DNA from: Treponema sp.
Lineage (GTDB): Bacteria > Spirochaetota > Spirochaetia > Treponematales > Treponemataceae
Reading direction: 5' to 3'
DNA: 49,846 bases
NCBI GenBank assembly: GCA_014804005.1
Contig: JAAVAP010000021.1
Location: 16,341-66,186, forward strand
Below are positions 41,026 to 49,846 of the stretch, piece by piece. Below the pieces are notes generated by a model. It was not told where the DNA came from. It made no database searches and worked only from the letters and a program-made list of their open reading frames with translations. The stretch's first letter is position 1. Each line of letters opens with the position of its first letter. A program made the translations under genes and the position numbers.

Positions 41026-41781
41026 ATGAGCAAATCGATTTTAATTGCTGGAAAGGATTTCCCGGACGGGGGAGATTTTGCCGAAGGCGCGGAAACGAAA
41101 ATGCGCAATGTGGCAATCACGCAGTCGCCGCTTTTACGAGGAGCCGTGCCTGCAAATCTCAAGGCGTTTTCATGGTTGCGGACTTCGCCGGTAAACGCGC
41201 GCACTTTGGTTTTGGATTGCGAGACGGCTTTTAAGAATTTGGACGAAGCGGTTTTGTATTTTGACGAATCGTATTATGTCGCGAAATTCAACAGCTTCAC
41301 CACGCCCGAATGTTCGGCGGCGGTGGATGAAATGGTTTTAGGCTTCCAATATTTGACGCTCGAAATTCTTTCCCGATTTGAAAAAATTTCTTCGCTGAAT
41401 TTGCGCCAAGAAGATTCGCCTGTTCCAAAGCTTGTTTTCCTTGTGAAAAATTCTGTCGCGGAAGCGGATGTCGCGAGAAAGGCCGCCTTGCGTTCTCTCG
41501 TGCCGATGGCTTCAGGTCCGTTTGTGTCGGCGGCGCGTGCGGCTTTTGAAGCATTCGCGGAAAACACGGCCGCGCTTTATTCCGAACGCGCTTATGTCAA
41601 CATAATTCTTTCGCGCACAGATTTGGGAAACGAAGTTGCCAAATCCGATCGCTCGCTTTCCGAATGGCTTTTTACTTATCTCGATGAATTTGATGCGCTG
41701 AAAAAAATGCCGTCCGCAAAGCAGATGATGTCTTGGGTGAACGCCGGCGCGAAGGCTCAAGGATTTTCGATTTTCAAATAA
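41026..41781 (+). CDS. Hypothetical cytoplasmic protein
   Basis: The product is 251 aa with no signal peptide or membrane helix. I do not recognise the family with confidence. Features seen are MSKSILIAGKDFPDGGDFAE, an aromatic segment LDEAVLYFDESYYVAKFNSF, a strand KLVFLVKNSVAEADVARKAA and the C-terminal SAKQMMSWVNAGAKAQGFSI. Alternating hydrophobic strands and helices loosely recall a Rossmann-like (SDR-type) protein whose glycine motif is lost; this is only an impression. It stands 14 bp upstream of the MgtC-like gene and probably shares its transcript. Confidence 0.65.
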   Translation: MSKSILIAGKDFPDGGDFAEGAETKMRNVAITQSPLLRGAVPANLKAFSWLRTSPVNARTLVLDCETAFKNLDEAVLYFDESYYVAKFNSFTTPECSAAVDEMVLGFQYLTLEILSRFEKISSLNLRQEDSPVPKLVFLVKNSVAEADVARKAALRSLVPMASGPFVSAARAAFEAFAENTAALYSERAYVNIILSRTDLGNEVAKSDRSLSEWLFTYLDEFDALKKMPSAKQMMSWVNAGAKAQGFSIFK

Positions 41782-41795
41782 TTCAGTGAGGAAAG

Positions 41796-42476
41796 ATGTT
41801 CGACTTTGTTTTTGATGAAAAATTTATCGAATGTTGCGCGAGGATTTTGTTGAGTGGAGTTTTCGGAATCGTTCTCGGCATCGAGCGCAAAAATCATTTT
41901 CAGGCAATCGGAATGCGAACGTTGCTTTTGATTTCAGTTTCATGCGCGTTGATGGGAGTGCTTTCTTTTTGGGCGGCGGCGCAACACGAACGATTGATGG
42001 GCGATCCCACCAGAATCGCGGCGGGCGTTCTTACGGGAATCGGTTTCATCGGCGGCGGCGCGATTATGCATCAAGGCTTCAACATAAAAGGCATCACCAC
42101 AGCCGCGATAATTTGGACGACGGCCGCGCTTTCTTTGGCGGTCGGATTTGGAATATACCTTCCCGCGCTGTCTGCGTTCGCGCTGGTTTTGGTTGGGCTC
42201 AAAGCATTTCAAAAAGTGGAAGACATTCTTTTCCCTGCCGCGAAAATCAAAAACATCGCTCTGGTTTACAAGGGAGGGGATGTTGACATCGGACGCATAA
42301 AAAAAATTCTTTTGGAAAATGGAATTGTCGAGCGCGACATAAATTTTTGCAATTCTTACGCCGATGATTTGCTTGAAATCACGATTTTAGTGAATACGCC
42401 TGACGAACGCGATTTGAAAAAACTCGCGCAAGAATTGAAACAAACTGGCGCGCTGCAAAAATTTTCGTTTTCATAA
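41796..42476 (+). CDS. MgtC/SapB family membrane protein
   Basis: The product is 226 aa. The N-terminal half has four to five membrane helices with the family motifs SGVFGIVLGIERKNHFQAIG, MRTLLLISVSCALMG and DPTRIAAGVLTGIGFIGGGA then IMHQGFNIKGITTAAIIWTT. The C-terminal soluble domain (residues about 150-226) has an ACT-like alternation (IALVYKGGDVDIGRIKKILL, LLEITILVNTPDERDLKKLA). In pathogens MgtC supports survival at low magnesium and inhibits ATP synthase; family members elsewhere are of mixed function. GAGGAAAG precedes the ATG. Confidence 0.92.
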   Translation: MFDFVFDEKFIECCARILLSGVFGIVLGIERKNHFQAIGMRTLLLISVSCALMGVLSFWAAAQHERLMGDPTRIAAGVLTGIGFIGGGAIMHQGFNIKGITTAAIIWTTAALSLAVGFGIYLPALSAFALVLVGLKAFQKVEDILFPAAKIKNIALVYKGGDVDIGRIKKILLENGIVERDINFCNSYADDLLEITILVNTPDERDLKKLAQELKQTGALQKFSFS

Positions 42477-42549
42477 AAATTGACGCGGGGAAAATTTTGC
42501 ACATACGTTGCTTCGTGCGAATTTCAGTGCCACAAATCAATCGCAAATC

Positions 42550-43842
42550 TTAAAAATTTTTTCTGATTCGCACAAGCGTGATTCGCCTTTGATTTTGATC
42601 TTCCACGATGAAAAGATTTTCTTTGAACCGCAGAGCCTCGCCGCTCGAAGGAAGCGAATCGAATTTTTCCAAAATCCATCCGCCGAGAGTGGAAAAATTT
42701 TCGCTTTGCAAATTCATACTTAAAATTGAATTCACGTCGCTCAAATGCATGTCGCCCGGAACCAAAAATTCTTTCGGCGAAATAATCTTCACTCGCGATT
42801 CGGCAGGAATTTCATTGTGATTTCCCGCGTCGCTCATTCTGCCAAAAAGTCCGCGCATCACGTCGTCGAGCGTGACAATTCCGGCCGTGCTTCCTTGCTC
42901 GTCGAGCGCGACGGCGAACGAACGATTTTCTTTTTTGAAAACTTGAATCAGCTCTATCACGGAAAAAGTTTCGGGCACAAAAAGAGGCGGCTTCATAAAT
43001 TTCGCAGGCGAAAAGTCAGGCGAATTTTTTTTGCCGAACAAAACATCTTTGTAATACAAAACGCCGACGACATTTTCTTTTGAATCGATTTCGCCTTCGG
43101 ACGCGCGCGCGCAAACTGGCAAATGTGAATATCCCGAATTTTTGAACGCGGCAACAATCGTGTCGTAAGAATCCGAAATGTTGATGTAAGTTACAAGCGA
43201 ACGATGTTTCATAATGTTTCGCAAAGTGAAATCCGAAATTTGCAAAATTTTATCGAGCATATTTTTTTCGGATTTTTCGAGCGTACCGTCGGCCGCGCCG
43301 GATTCAATCAAGATTTTCAATTCTTCTTCGGTGATAACGGAATTTTCGGAACGCCAAATTTTTTGCACCAAAAAAGCCGCGCCTTTGGAAACTTGCGAAA
43401 ACGCCCAAACTATTGGAAAAAATATTTTTTTCAAAAACGCAAGCGGCGCGGCATTTCGCGCGGCGACTTTTTCCACGTTGCCTTCCGTGGCCGCGATTGT
43501 CTTTGGAACGATTTGTCCGAAAACCGTAATGAAAAACGAAACGGCGATTGTGGCGATTCCCACTCCGCTTTTTCCAACAAGCGCGATTGCGAGAGACGTG
43601 GCGATTGAAGAAGCCAGCGTGTTTGTGAAATTTATTCCGACCAAAATTACAGTGAGAAGTCCGTCGATGTCGGAAAAAAGCGCGCGCACTTTTTTCGCGC
43701 CGGCTTTTCGCTCGCGAAGCATTTTGCGAAGCCTGATGTTCGTCATCGAAAGATAAGCGGTTTCGCTGCCCGCAAAAAACGCCGTGAGGCAAACCAAAAA
43801 AACGAGAAGCGCGAACGTGGAAAGAATTTTCATCCAATTCAT
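42550..43842 (-). CDS. HlyC/CorC-family transporter-like protein with CNNM, CBS pair and CorC_HlyC domains
   Basis: The product is 430 aa. An N-terminal DUF21/CNNM membrane domain (four helices, LVFLVCLTAFFAGSETAYLS, MLREKAGAKKVR-type cytosolic loop, TIAVSFFITVFGQIVPKTIA) is followed by two CBS domains. The first contains LRNIMKHRSLVTYINISDSY, the second SPAKFMKPPLFVPETFSVIE and FAVALDEQGSTAGIVTLDDV. A C-terminal CorC_HlyC domain (DMHLSDVNSILSMNLQSENF, STLGGWILEKFDSLPSSGEA) closes the protein. Relatives are linked to magnesium or other cation homeostasis. It overlaps its paralogue upstream by 4 bp. Confidence 0.92.
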   Translation of the reverse strand: MNWMKILSTFALLVFLVCLTAFFAGSETAYLSMTNIRLRKMLRERKAGAKKVRALFSDIDGLLTVILVGINFTNTLASSIATSLAIALVGKSGVGIATIAVSFFITVFGQIVPKTIAATEGNVEKVAARNAAPLAFLKKIFFPIVWAFSQVSKGAAFLVQKIWRSENSVITEEELKILIESGAADGTLEKSEKNMLDKILQISDFTLRNIMKHRSLVTYINISDSYDTIVAAFKNSGYSHLPVCARASEGEIDSKENVVGVLYYKDVLFGKKNSPDFSPAKFMKPPLFVPETFSVIELIQVFKKENRSFAVALDEQGSTAGIVTLDDVMRGLFGRMSDAGNHNEIPAESRVKIISPKEFLVPGDMHLSDVNSILSMNLQSENFSTLGGWILEKFDSLPSSGEALRFKENLFIVEDQNQRRITLVRIRKNF

Positions 43843-45143
43843 TTTTCCTGTTCCTCGCTTTCAAAATTTTCGATTTGCTTGAGGCGGATTTTTTTTATTC
43901 GCAAGCCTTCGATTTCTTCGACCGAGAATTCCCAATTCGAAAAATTTATTTTGTCGCCCGCTTGCGCGACGCACCCTGATTTTTCCATAAACCAGCCCGC
44001 CACAGTTTCGTTGATTTTTGATTCAAGCGAAATCCGCAATGCTTCGTTTAAATCCGAAATTCTTGTCGCGCCATCAATCGTGAATTCATTTTTATCTTGC
44101 GGAATGGTTTGAGGAATGTTCGCGTTTTTCGAAAATTCCGAAATGGACGCGCCGAGCATTTCCGAAACAATGTCTTCCTTCGTGAGAATTCCTTCCGTGC
44201 CGGAATATTCGTCAACGACGATCGCCATCGCTTGCCGATTTTCGCGAAGTATCTGCTGAATCGAAGACATATTTTTTGTTTCCAAAATAAAAAGCGGCGG
44301 ACGCATCACGCTTCGCAAAGAAAAATTTTTCGTGTCGCCAGAATAAAAAAGCAAATCCTTGAGATAGACTGTTCCAACTATGTCATCGATGTCTTTGCGA
44401 AAAACTGGAAATCGCGAAAAGCGCGTTCGCTGCGAAAGCTCCAAAACTTTTTCGAAACTGTCGTCAATGTGAACGAAAACAATTTGGTTGCGAGGAATCA
44501 TTATGTCTTTCGCTTCGAGGTCGGAAAATTTGAAAACGCGATTCATCAAATTTTTTTCGCCATGTTCGATGATTCCAGTTTCCGCGCTCACGTCGAAAAA
44601 AGTTTTCATATCTTCCACGCTGAATTTGTTTTCTTCTTTTTTGACTTTGATTCCGCGAAGAAAAAGCACCAAGCGCGAAACTGCCGTGAACACAATCACG
44701 ATCGGGCGCATGACAATTACGACAAATTGCACGAAGCCTGAAAGCGCGTAGGCAATTGGATCGGGATGACGAGTGCAAATTGATTTTGGCGTGATTTCGC
44801 CGAAAAGCAAAAGCAAAATCGTTGCGACAAATGTCGCGACTGCGATGGCTTTGCTCCCGAAAACTTTCATCGCGAATGAAGTCAAAATCGCCGAAAGCAT
44901 TATGTTTACCAAATCGTTGGAAACGAGCATTGTGTTTATGATGCGCTCTTTGTTTTTTAAAAGTCGCGCCACGCGCAAAGCGCGCTTATCCCCCGCCTTG
45001 CATCGAAGTCGCAAACGCAATTTGTTCACGCTCAAAAACGCTCCTTCCGAAATCGAAAAGAGCATTGAAAGCGTGATTAAAATTATCGCAGAAATTACAA
45101 GAACTGGAATTGAAATTGAATCGGCGGACGGAACGTCATTCAT
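43839..45143 (-). CDS. Paralogous HlyC/CorC-family protein (CNNM-CBS-CorC_HlyC)
   Basis: The product is 434 aa with the same domain order as its downstream neighbour: membrane domain (LITLSMLFSISEGAFLSVNK, TLLLLFGEITPKSICTRHPD-like region), CBS pair (AKDIMIPRNQIVFVHIDDSF; MAIVVDEYSGTEGILTKEDI) and a C-terminal domain (TIDGATRISDLNEALRISLE). Identity to the neighbour is moderate, so the tandem is old and the two probably form a heteromer or serve different conditions. Its ATG overlaps the stop of the lipoprotein gene upstream, and its end overlaps the next start, so the three genes form one operon. Confidence 0.92.
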   Translation of the reverse strand: MNDVPSADSISIPVLVISAIILITLSMLFSISEGAFLSVNKLRLRLRCKAGDKRALRVARLLKNKERIINTMLVSNDLVNIMLSAILTSFAMKVFGSKAIAVATFVATILLLLFGEITPKSICTRHPDPIAYALSGFVQFVVIVMRPIVIVFTAVSRLVLFLRGIKVKKEENKFSVEDMKTFFDVSAETGIIEHGEKNLMNRVFKFSDLEAKDIMIPRNQIVFVHIDDSFEKVLELSQRTRFSRFPVFRKDIDDIVGTVYLKDLLFYSGDTKNFSLRSVMRPPLFILETKNMSSIQQILRENRQAMAIVVDEYSGTEGILTKEDIVSEMLGASISEFSKNANIPQTIPQDKNEFTIDGATRISDLNEALRISLESKINETVAGWFMEKSGCVAQAGDKINFSNWEFSVEEIEGLRIKKIRLKQIENFESEEQEK

Positions 45144-46163
45144 TTATTGTTGCGCCTCTTCGTTCTTTTGCGCTTCGATTTCTTTTTGGCGTTTCAAAAT
45201 ATTTTGCTGGCGTTCGGAAAAATATTGCGCCTGTTTTGCAAACGGAGTTTCCGGATCCAATTCTATGAGCGAATTCAAATATTCCAAGATTTTTTCGGAA
45301 ACTTCAACGCTCGGACGTTCGTTGCCTGTGATGTAGGCGGCAGAGTAATAGCATCGCTGCTTTTGTTCAATCGAAAGAAAAGGCGACGAAACATATTTTG
45401 TGTAGCATTCCGCCGCCTTTTCAGGCTTTCGATCAAGATAGCAATCCATCGCTTCGGTGGCGGCGCGAGCAAGCAAATATTTTCCCACGAGTCCGCTTTC
45501 GTTTTTTTTGTCGAGGCGAACAACTTCGTCACAAAGCTCGCGCAATTGATAACGATAATTTGTGTGCGTGTTTTCGTAAAGCAAATCGATCGGGGAAATT
45601 TTTTCCAGACCTTCCGCACCTTTCACTGCCGAAACCATTTTTTCCATCGCGTCGATTTTTTCGCGCTCCACTTCAATGATGTTGGAAAATTCCGAAACAT
45701 TGATGCACGAAAGATAAGTGATTGAACTTATGACATAGCCTTGCGGACTTAAAATCATAACTGTGGGAGGGGTCTCCACGCCGTAGATTGCAGTCGTGCG
45801 CATGTCGCGTTCAGTTTGCGCCTTTGTTTTTTTTGCGGATTTTTTTTGAGAAGAATTCGCGGCATCGGAATTTTCTTCGCTTGAAAAATTTTCTTTGGAG
45901 AAATCGATTTGGCAAGTTTCGAATTCCGCGCCGATTTTTTTTTGATAATCTTGCGCGTGCAAAACTTGATTCACCAAAGTTTCGTTGAAGTCGCCCGAAT
46001 CCAATTTTGTAAAAACCAAAAGAATTTTTTTGCCGCTCTTTTCCGTCGCCGAAATCGTTTCCTCAAGATCGTGATAAATTCCAAATTCGTCTTTTGTGGA
46101 ATTTTTGGAACATCCCGCAAAAATCATTGCGAACAAAATCAGGAATAAAAATTTTTCTTTCAT
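45144..46163 (-). CDS. Lipoprotein with thioredoxin-like domain and helical repeats
   Basis: The product is 339 aa from MKEKFLFLILFAMIFAGCSK (lipobox IFAGC), with CGGAG 5 nt before the ATG. The frame is open further upstream to 46382, but that part precedes the signal peptide. Residues about 30-165 look thioredoxin-like: KKILLVFTKLDSGDFNETLV, AQDYQKKIGAEFETCQIDFS, then IYGVETPPTVMILSPQGYVI with the cis-Pro. The CxxC active site is absent, so redox activity is unlikely. The C-terminal half has TPR-like helical repeats (AEAMDCYLDRKPEKAAECYT, FLSIEQKQRCYYSAAYITGN) and ends in a coiled coil (RQQNILKRQKEIEAQKNEEA). It is the first gene of the operon with the two CBS proteins. Probable envelope scaffold; function unknown. 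Confidence 0.75.
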   Translation of the reverse strand: MKEKFLFLILFAMIFAGCSKNSTKDEFGIYHDLEETISATEKSGKKILLVFTKLDSGDFNETLVNQVLHAQDYQKKIGAEFETCQIDFSKENFSSEENSDAANSSQKKSAKKTKAQTERDMRTTAIYGVETPPTVMILSPQGYVISSITYLSCINVSEFSNIIEVEREKIDAMEKMVSAVKGAEGLEKISPIDLLYENTHTNYRYQLRELCDEVVRLDKKNESGLVGKYLLARAATEAMDCYLDRKPEKAAECYTKYVSSPFLSIEQKQRCYYSAAYITGNERPSVEVSEKILEYLNSLIELDPETPFAKQAQYFSERQQNILKRQKEIEAQKNEEAQQ

Positions 46164-46228
46164 AAAAACTCCGAATTTAATTTGACGCAAATTCCAAGTT
46201 GAAACTTTTTTTGAATGCCGAAAAAAGA

Positions 46229-46271
46229 GGACGCGAAATCGTCGTGTTAAAAATCGCATTTTTCCGCGTCC
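46229..46271 (-). terminator. Hairpin with U-tract on the minus strand
   Basis: GGACGCG (46229-46235) and CGCGTCC (46265-46271) form a stem extended by A-T pairs. Read on the minus strand it is followed by TCTTTTTTC. It lies between the purL terminator and the lipoprotein gene and would end a short minus-strand transcript. Confidence 0.45.
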
Positions 46272-46336
46272 AAATTTTTCATTTAATGGCACCTCGAAAA
46301 ACTTGCTTTTGGCAATTTTTTCGAATGTGCCGACGA

Positions 46337-46369
46337 GTTCTTCGTCGCTATAATAGCGCGACGAAGAAC
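46337..46369. other. 33-bp near-palindrome
   Basis: GTTCTTCGTCG (46337-46347) and CGACGAAGAAC (46359-46369) are perfect inverted copies around CTATAATAGCG. It could be an operator or a structured RNA start; no gene is assigned to it. Confidence 0.5.
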
Positions 46370-46387
46370 ATCGCATTTTCAAAGTTA

Positions 46388-46413
46388 CCTCTAAAAACTG
46401 AAGTTTTTAGAGG
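46388..46413 (-). terminator. purL terminator hairpin
   Basis: CCTCTAAAAAC (46388-46398) pairs perfectly with GTTTTTAGAGG (46403-46413) across a 4-nt loop, starting 1 bp after the purL stop codon. The stem includes the U-run, so it may work in either direction. Confidence 0.6.
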
Positions 46414-46414
46414 T

Positions 46415-49400
46415 TCATTTAAAATAATTTACGCCTGCGGCAAAAATATTTTGGCAAGAATTTTCGCTTTCATTCGTAAGCGGATTTCCTGCGACATTCT
46501 TTAGCAAATCCAAATCCGCGCCGTTCATTTCGCTTCCGATAGTTCGCTCGCTGTGTCCCATTTTTCCAAGCACGCGACCATCGGGGCTTGTCATTCCTTC
46601 AATCGCATAAAGCGAGCCATTGGGATTGTCTGGCTCAAGGATTGCGGGATTGCCTTGCATGTCAACGTATTGCGAAAAAATTTGTCCTTTCGCAAAACAT
46701 TCTTTCGCAAGCCGCTCGCGAATAATCACGCGCCCTTCCCCGTGCGAAATCGGAACGAGGTGAATTCGCGGATCGACCAAGGAAGGATCTTTCGCCCAAG
46801 GACTTGTCGCGCTTACGATGCGCGTTCGGCAAACTCGGGAAATGTGGCGGCCAATCGTATTGAAAGTCAAAGTGGGCATGTCGGCTTCCGCCTCCCGAAT
46901 TTCTCCATAAGGAACGAGGCCCGTTTTTACGAGTGCTTGAAATCCATTGCAAATTCCCAAAATCAGGCCATCGCGCTTTTTGAGCAAATTCATAATTTGT
47001 TCGGCGACGCGACCTTCGCGCAAAACATTTGCTATGTATTTTCCAGAGCCGTCAGGCTCGTCGCCCGCGCTGAATCCGCCCGAAAGCGCGAGAATTTGCG
47101 CGTTCTTGATTTGTTTCACGAGTTCTTCCAAAGATTCGCTCAAAGCCTCAGGCGTGTTGTTGCGGAAAATCAAAAATTTCGTGTCGCCGCCAGCCAAGGC
47201 GAACGCGCGAGCCATGTCGTATTCGCAGTTCGTTCCCGGAAAAACAGGAATCAAAACGCGCGGATGTTTTTTGCAAATGTTGAACACGGGATTTTTTCGC
47301 GCCTCGGCAAGGGAGGTGTGAACTGCCTTTGCGAATTCAGGAAGTACTTCCTGAATTTCTGCCGAACTTGTTTTCGGGAAAACTTTTTCCAGCCGCGATT
47401 CCCATGCTTCTTCCGCCTCGGAAATTTTCACGCGCAAAATTTGCGACTTGGTTTTTCCTTGCACGACAATCTCTTCTTCGTGAATCGTTTCTCCCAAAAG
47501 AAACACAGTTTCGTGCGCGAAATTTTCTTTGGACAAATCCTCATCGGTTTCCACAATGACAGAGCCGTAAAATGGCGCGAACAAATTCGCAAATGAATTT
47601 TCTTCGCCTTTCGCTTCGCCCAAATTTGTAGCAGCTACATTTGGCGGAACGAAATCCAGCCGTGCGCCAATTCGATTTCCCATCGCCATTTTTGTGATTG
47701 CTTCGGCAATTCCGCCCGCGCAAATCGGATACATCGCGCTGATTTTTTTCGCCGAATTCAATTTGTACAAAATTTGCGAATTGGTTTTGAACGCTACAAA
47801 ATCGGGCGCGAGGAATTTTGAATATGGAACGGCGACCAAATAAATTTTTGAGCCGGATTTTTTGAAAGAGCCGCTAGTAACATTTTCAACGCTGTCGTAC
47901 GCCACCGCGAATGAAACGAGCGTGTGCGGAACATTGATATTTTCGAACGTGCCGCTCATGCTATCTTTGCCGCCGATGCTCGCCGTGCCCATTGCGACTT
48001 GCGCATCGATTGAGCCGAGCAACGCCGCCGCAGGATAGCCCCAAGTTTTCGCGTCAACTGCGCGTCCGAAAAATTCCTGGAACGAAAGACGCGCGTTCAA
48101 AGGATTCGCGCCCATGCACAAAATTTTTGCAAGCGAGGAAAGCACCGAAACTTGTGCGCCATGCCACGCGCTCCATTGGCTTATGCGCGGATCGAATCCA
48201 TGCGCCATAAAACTTGCAGTGTCGGTTTGACAAGGAAGTTCGACGGGAATTTTCGCGACCATTCCTGCTTCGGGCGTGCACTGAAATTTTCCGCCGTAAG
48301 GAAACAAGACGCTCGCAGAGCCAATCGAGCCGTCAAATCGTTCGCCAAGTCCGCGCTGACTGCAACACGCCAAATCGGAAATGTTCGAAAGCCACGCCGC
48401 TTTTTTTGAAGCCAAAGTCGTTCCCGCGCCCAATTTTTTCTTCGTGGATTCGAGCGGATTTACAAGAGGCGATTCGTTCGGCAATGCTGGACTTTCAATC
48501 AAAGCATTTGCTGCGTGCCGTGCGCCCGCGCTGTCCAAAAACTCGCGCGAAATGTTTACGATTACATCGCCTTTCCATTTCATCACGAGCCGATTTGTGT
48601 CCGTGACTGTAGCAACTACAACCGCGCGCAAATTTTCAGCTGCAGCCGCTTCGATGAATTTTTTCATGTCGCGCGGACGGACTACGACTGCCATTCGTTC
48701 TTGACTTTCGGAAATGGCAAGCTCCGTTCCGTTGAGACCTTCGTATTTTTTCGGCACTGCGTCGAGATTTATTTCAAGTCCTGGGGCAAGTTCGCCAATC
48801 GCAACGCTCACTCCGCCCGCGCCAAAATCGTTGCAACGCACGATCATTTGCCCGATTTTTTCATTGCGGAAGAGCCGCTGGATTTTTCGTTCTTCGACGG
48901 CGTTGCCTTTTTGCACTTCCGCCGCCGCGGTCGTCACGGAATTCTGCGTGTGGACTTTCGAAGAGCCTGTCGCTCCGCCAATTCCGTCGCGTCCAGTTCC
49001 CCCTCCCAACAAAATGATGATGTCGCCAGCCTGAGGCGTTCCGCGCACTACATTTTTTGCGGGAGCGGCCGCAATCACCGCGCCCAATTCCATTCGCTTG
49101 GCGGCATATCCGGGATGATAAAATTCCTGAACTTGTCCAGTCGTCAAGCCGATTTGATTTCCGTAAGAAGAAAATCCCTGCGCACTTTCGCGGACAATTT
49201 TCAGCTGCGGCAATTTTCCCTTTAGCGTTTTCGAAAGAGGAACTGTCGGATCGGCCGCGCCAGTAACGCGCATCGCCTGATAAACCCACGCCCGTCCAGA
49301 AAGCGGATCGCGAATCGCACCGCCGATGCAAGTGGCGGCTCCTCCGAACGGCTCGATTTCCGTGGGATGATTGTGCGTTTCGTTTTTGAACATCAAAAGC

Positions 49401-49846
49401 CAGCGTTCTGTTGCGGCGGAATTCTTGTCCGAAATTTTTTTGCCGTGCTTGTCATGAGTGTAATGAACGTCGATGAAAATCGAGCAGGCGTTGTTTTCGT
49501 CGCTCACTTCAAGGTCGGAAAGTTTTCCATGTTTGCGCAAGAATTTCATTCCGATGATCGCCATGTCCATCAAAGTGACTGGCTTGCGATTCGCTTCGCC
49601 GGAATTTTTTGAAGCCACATCCGAATAAAGTTCCGTGCGCATCTCCTGATAATTTTTCAGAGATTCGCGGAACAATTTTTCGTAAGGACCTTTTTCAATT
49701 TTTATTTCTTTGAGTTCCGTCAAAAAAGTCGTGTGACGGCAATGGTCGGACCAATAAGTGTCGAGGACGCGGATTTCCGTTTCGCTAGGATCGCGCCCTT
49801 CTCCGATAAAATAATCCTGCAAGAATTTTATGTCGGCGAAATCCAT
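46415..49846 (-). CDS. purL: Phosphoribosylformylglycinamidine synthase, 5' end outside window
   Basis: 1143 codons are visible. The first visible codon is an ATG exactly at the window edge (49844-49846), but full single-chain PurL is about 1250-1300 aa, so the true start probably lies outside. It converts FGAR to FGAM with glutamine and ATP in purine synthesis. The synthetase half shows DTYWSDHCRHTTFLTELKEI, NETHNHPTEIEPFGGAATCI, RVTGAADPTVPLSK and RCNDFGAGGVSVAIGELAPG. A second ATP-grasp-like AIRS repeat follows. The C-terminal class I glutaminase has IPVFPGTNCEYDMARAFALA, the nucleophile in GLILGICNGFQALVKTGLVP, and SHGEGRVIIRE with the His-Glu pair. It ends with HSERTIGSEMNGADLDLL. This is the large proteobacterial-type enzyme, not the split PurLQS form. 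Confidence 0.95.
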   Translation of the reverse strand: MDFADIKFLQDYFIGEGRDPSETEIRVLDTYWSDHCRHTTFLTELKEIKIEKGPYEKLFRESLKNYQEMRTELYSDVASKNSGEANRKPVTLMDMAIIGMKFLRKHGKLSDLEVSDENNACSIFIDVHYTHDKHGKKISDKNSAATERWLLMFKNETHNHPTEIEPFGGAATCIGGAIRDPLSGRAWVYQAMRVTGAADPTVPLSKTLKGKLPQLKIVRESAQGFSSYGNQIGLTTGQVQEFYHPGYAAKRMELGAVIAAAPAKNVVRGTPQAGDIIILLGGGTGRDGIGGATGSSKVHTQNSVTTAAAEVQKGNAVEERKIQRLFRNEKIGQMIVRCNDFGAGGVSVAIGELAPGLEINLDAVPKKYEGLNGTELAISESQERMAVVVRPRDMKKFIEAAAAENLRAVVVATVTDTNRLVMKWKGDVIVNISREFLDSAGARHAANALIESPALPNESPLVNPLESTKKKLGAGTTLASKKAAWLSNISDLACCSQRGLGERFDGSIGSASVLFPYGGKFQCTPEAGMVAKIPVELPCQTDTASFMAHGFDPRISQWSAWHGAQVSVLSSLAKILCMGANPLNARLSFQEFFGRAVDAKTWGYPAAALLGSIDAQVAMGTASIGGKDSMSGTFENINVPHTLVSFAVAYDSVENVTSGSFKKSGSKIYLVAVPYSKFLAPDFVAFKTNSQILYKLNSAKKISAMYPICAGGIAEAITKMAMGNRIGARLDFVPPNVAATNLGEAKGEENSFANLFAPFYGSVIVETDEDLSKENFAHETVFLLGETIHEEEIVVQGKTKSQILRVKISEAEEAWESRLEKVFPKTSSAEIQEVLPEFAKAVHTSLAEARKNPVFNICKKHPRVLIPVFPGTNCEYDMARAFALAGGDTKFLIFRNNTPEALSESLEELVKQIKNAQILALSGGFSAGDEPDGSGKYIANVLREGRVAEQIMNLLKKRDGLILGICNGFQALVKTGLVPYGEIREAEADMPTLTFNTIGRHISRVCRTRIVSATSPWAKDPSLVDPRIHLVPISHGEGRVIIRERLAKECFAKGQIFSQYVDMQGNPAILEPDNPNGSLYAIEGMTSPDGRVLGKMGHSERTIGSEMNGADLDLLKNVAGNPLTNESENSCQNIFAAGVNYFK

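Noticed and set aside
46163..46382. An extra 73 N-terminal residues on the thioredoxin-like lipoprotein.
   Set aside because: The signal peptide and lipobox begin at 46163 with a good ribosome binding site. The extension runs through palindromes and a terminator-like hairpin.

Overview
The window looks like a chromosomal segment of a host-associated spirochaete of the Treponema type. The evidence is a large BspA-type leucine-rich-repeat lipoprotein with 23-residue repeats, several lipoproteins with short lipoboxes, an OmpA-family cell-wall linker, and housekeeping genes with AT-rich, GCG/TTCG-flavoured codon use. The assignment is an inference from gene content; there is no rRNA or other marker gene to prove it, and I saw no tRNA or rRNA gene.

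Region 1 (1-17,302) is a core-like block almost entirely on the minus strand: a Vsr mismatch endonuclease cut by the window edge, a secreted protein of unknown function, prolyl-tRNA synthetase, the BspA-like lipoprotein, a DUF6261-like gene preceded by a 42-bp in-frame repeat array, polyphosphate kinase, an exopolyphosphatase with an HD domain, ornithine carbamoyltransferase, gamma-glutamyl phosphate reductase, a hypothetical protein and an OmpA-family protein.

Region 2 (about 17,302-32,036) is an accessory island. All of it except its first gene reads on the plus strand. It opens with an XRE repressor facing a consensus promoter set among repeated AATTGTCAA boxes, a short caspase-like protein and a DUF2971 protein, with relics of XRE and flippase genes between them. 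Next is a surface-polysaccharide operon: cytidylyltransferase fused to an oxidoreductase, Wzx flippase, CDP-glycerol glycerophosphotransferase, Wzy polymerase, two GT2 glycosyltransferases and a frameshifted GT4. This set predicts a glycan carrying glycerol phosphate. It is followed by an XRE/ImmA-like pair, a frameshifted HU-like gene and a GNAT-methyltransferase fusion. Two different tandem arrays with the same exact 23-bp period sit just before and just after the polysaccharide operon, and a near-identical 19/20-bp sequence occurs at both edges of the island.

Region 3 (32,040-49,846) returns to core-like genes, mostly minus: a HAD phosphatase, a U32 (TrhP-like) protein, an esterase-like protein without its catalytic triad, MetA, a GH25 lipoprotein, LemA with two TPM-domain proteins, a dicarboxylate symporter, MgtC, two HlyC/CorC-type CBS proteins, a thioredoxin-like lipoprotein, and PurL running off the right edge.

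One trait recurs across the window. Many genes have no Shine-Dalgarno sequence and instead carry a -10 hexamer 6-9 nt before the start codon (vsr, proS, the 15,891 gene, xre, the esterase-like gene, metA, the symporter, the 41,026 gene). This predicts leaderless mRNAs alongside a second class of genes with GGAG-type ribosome binding sites.
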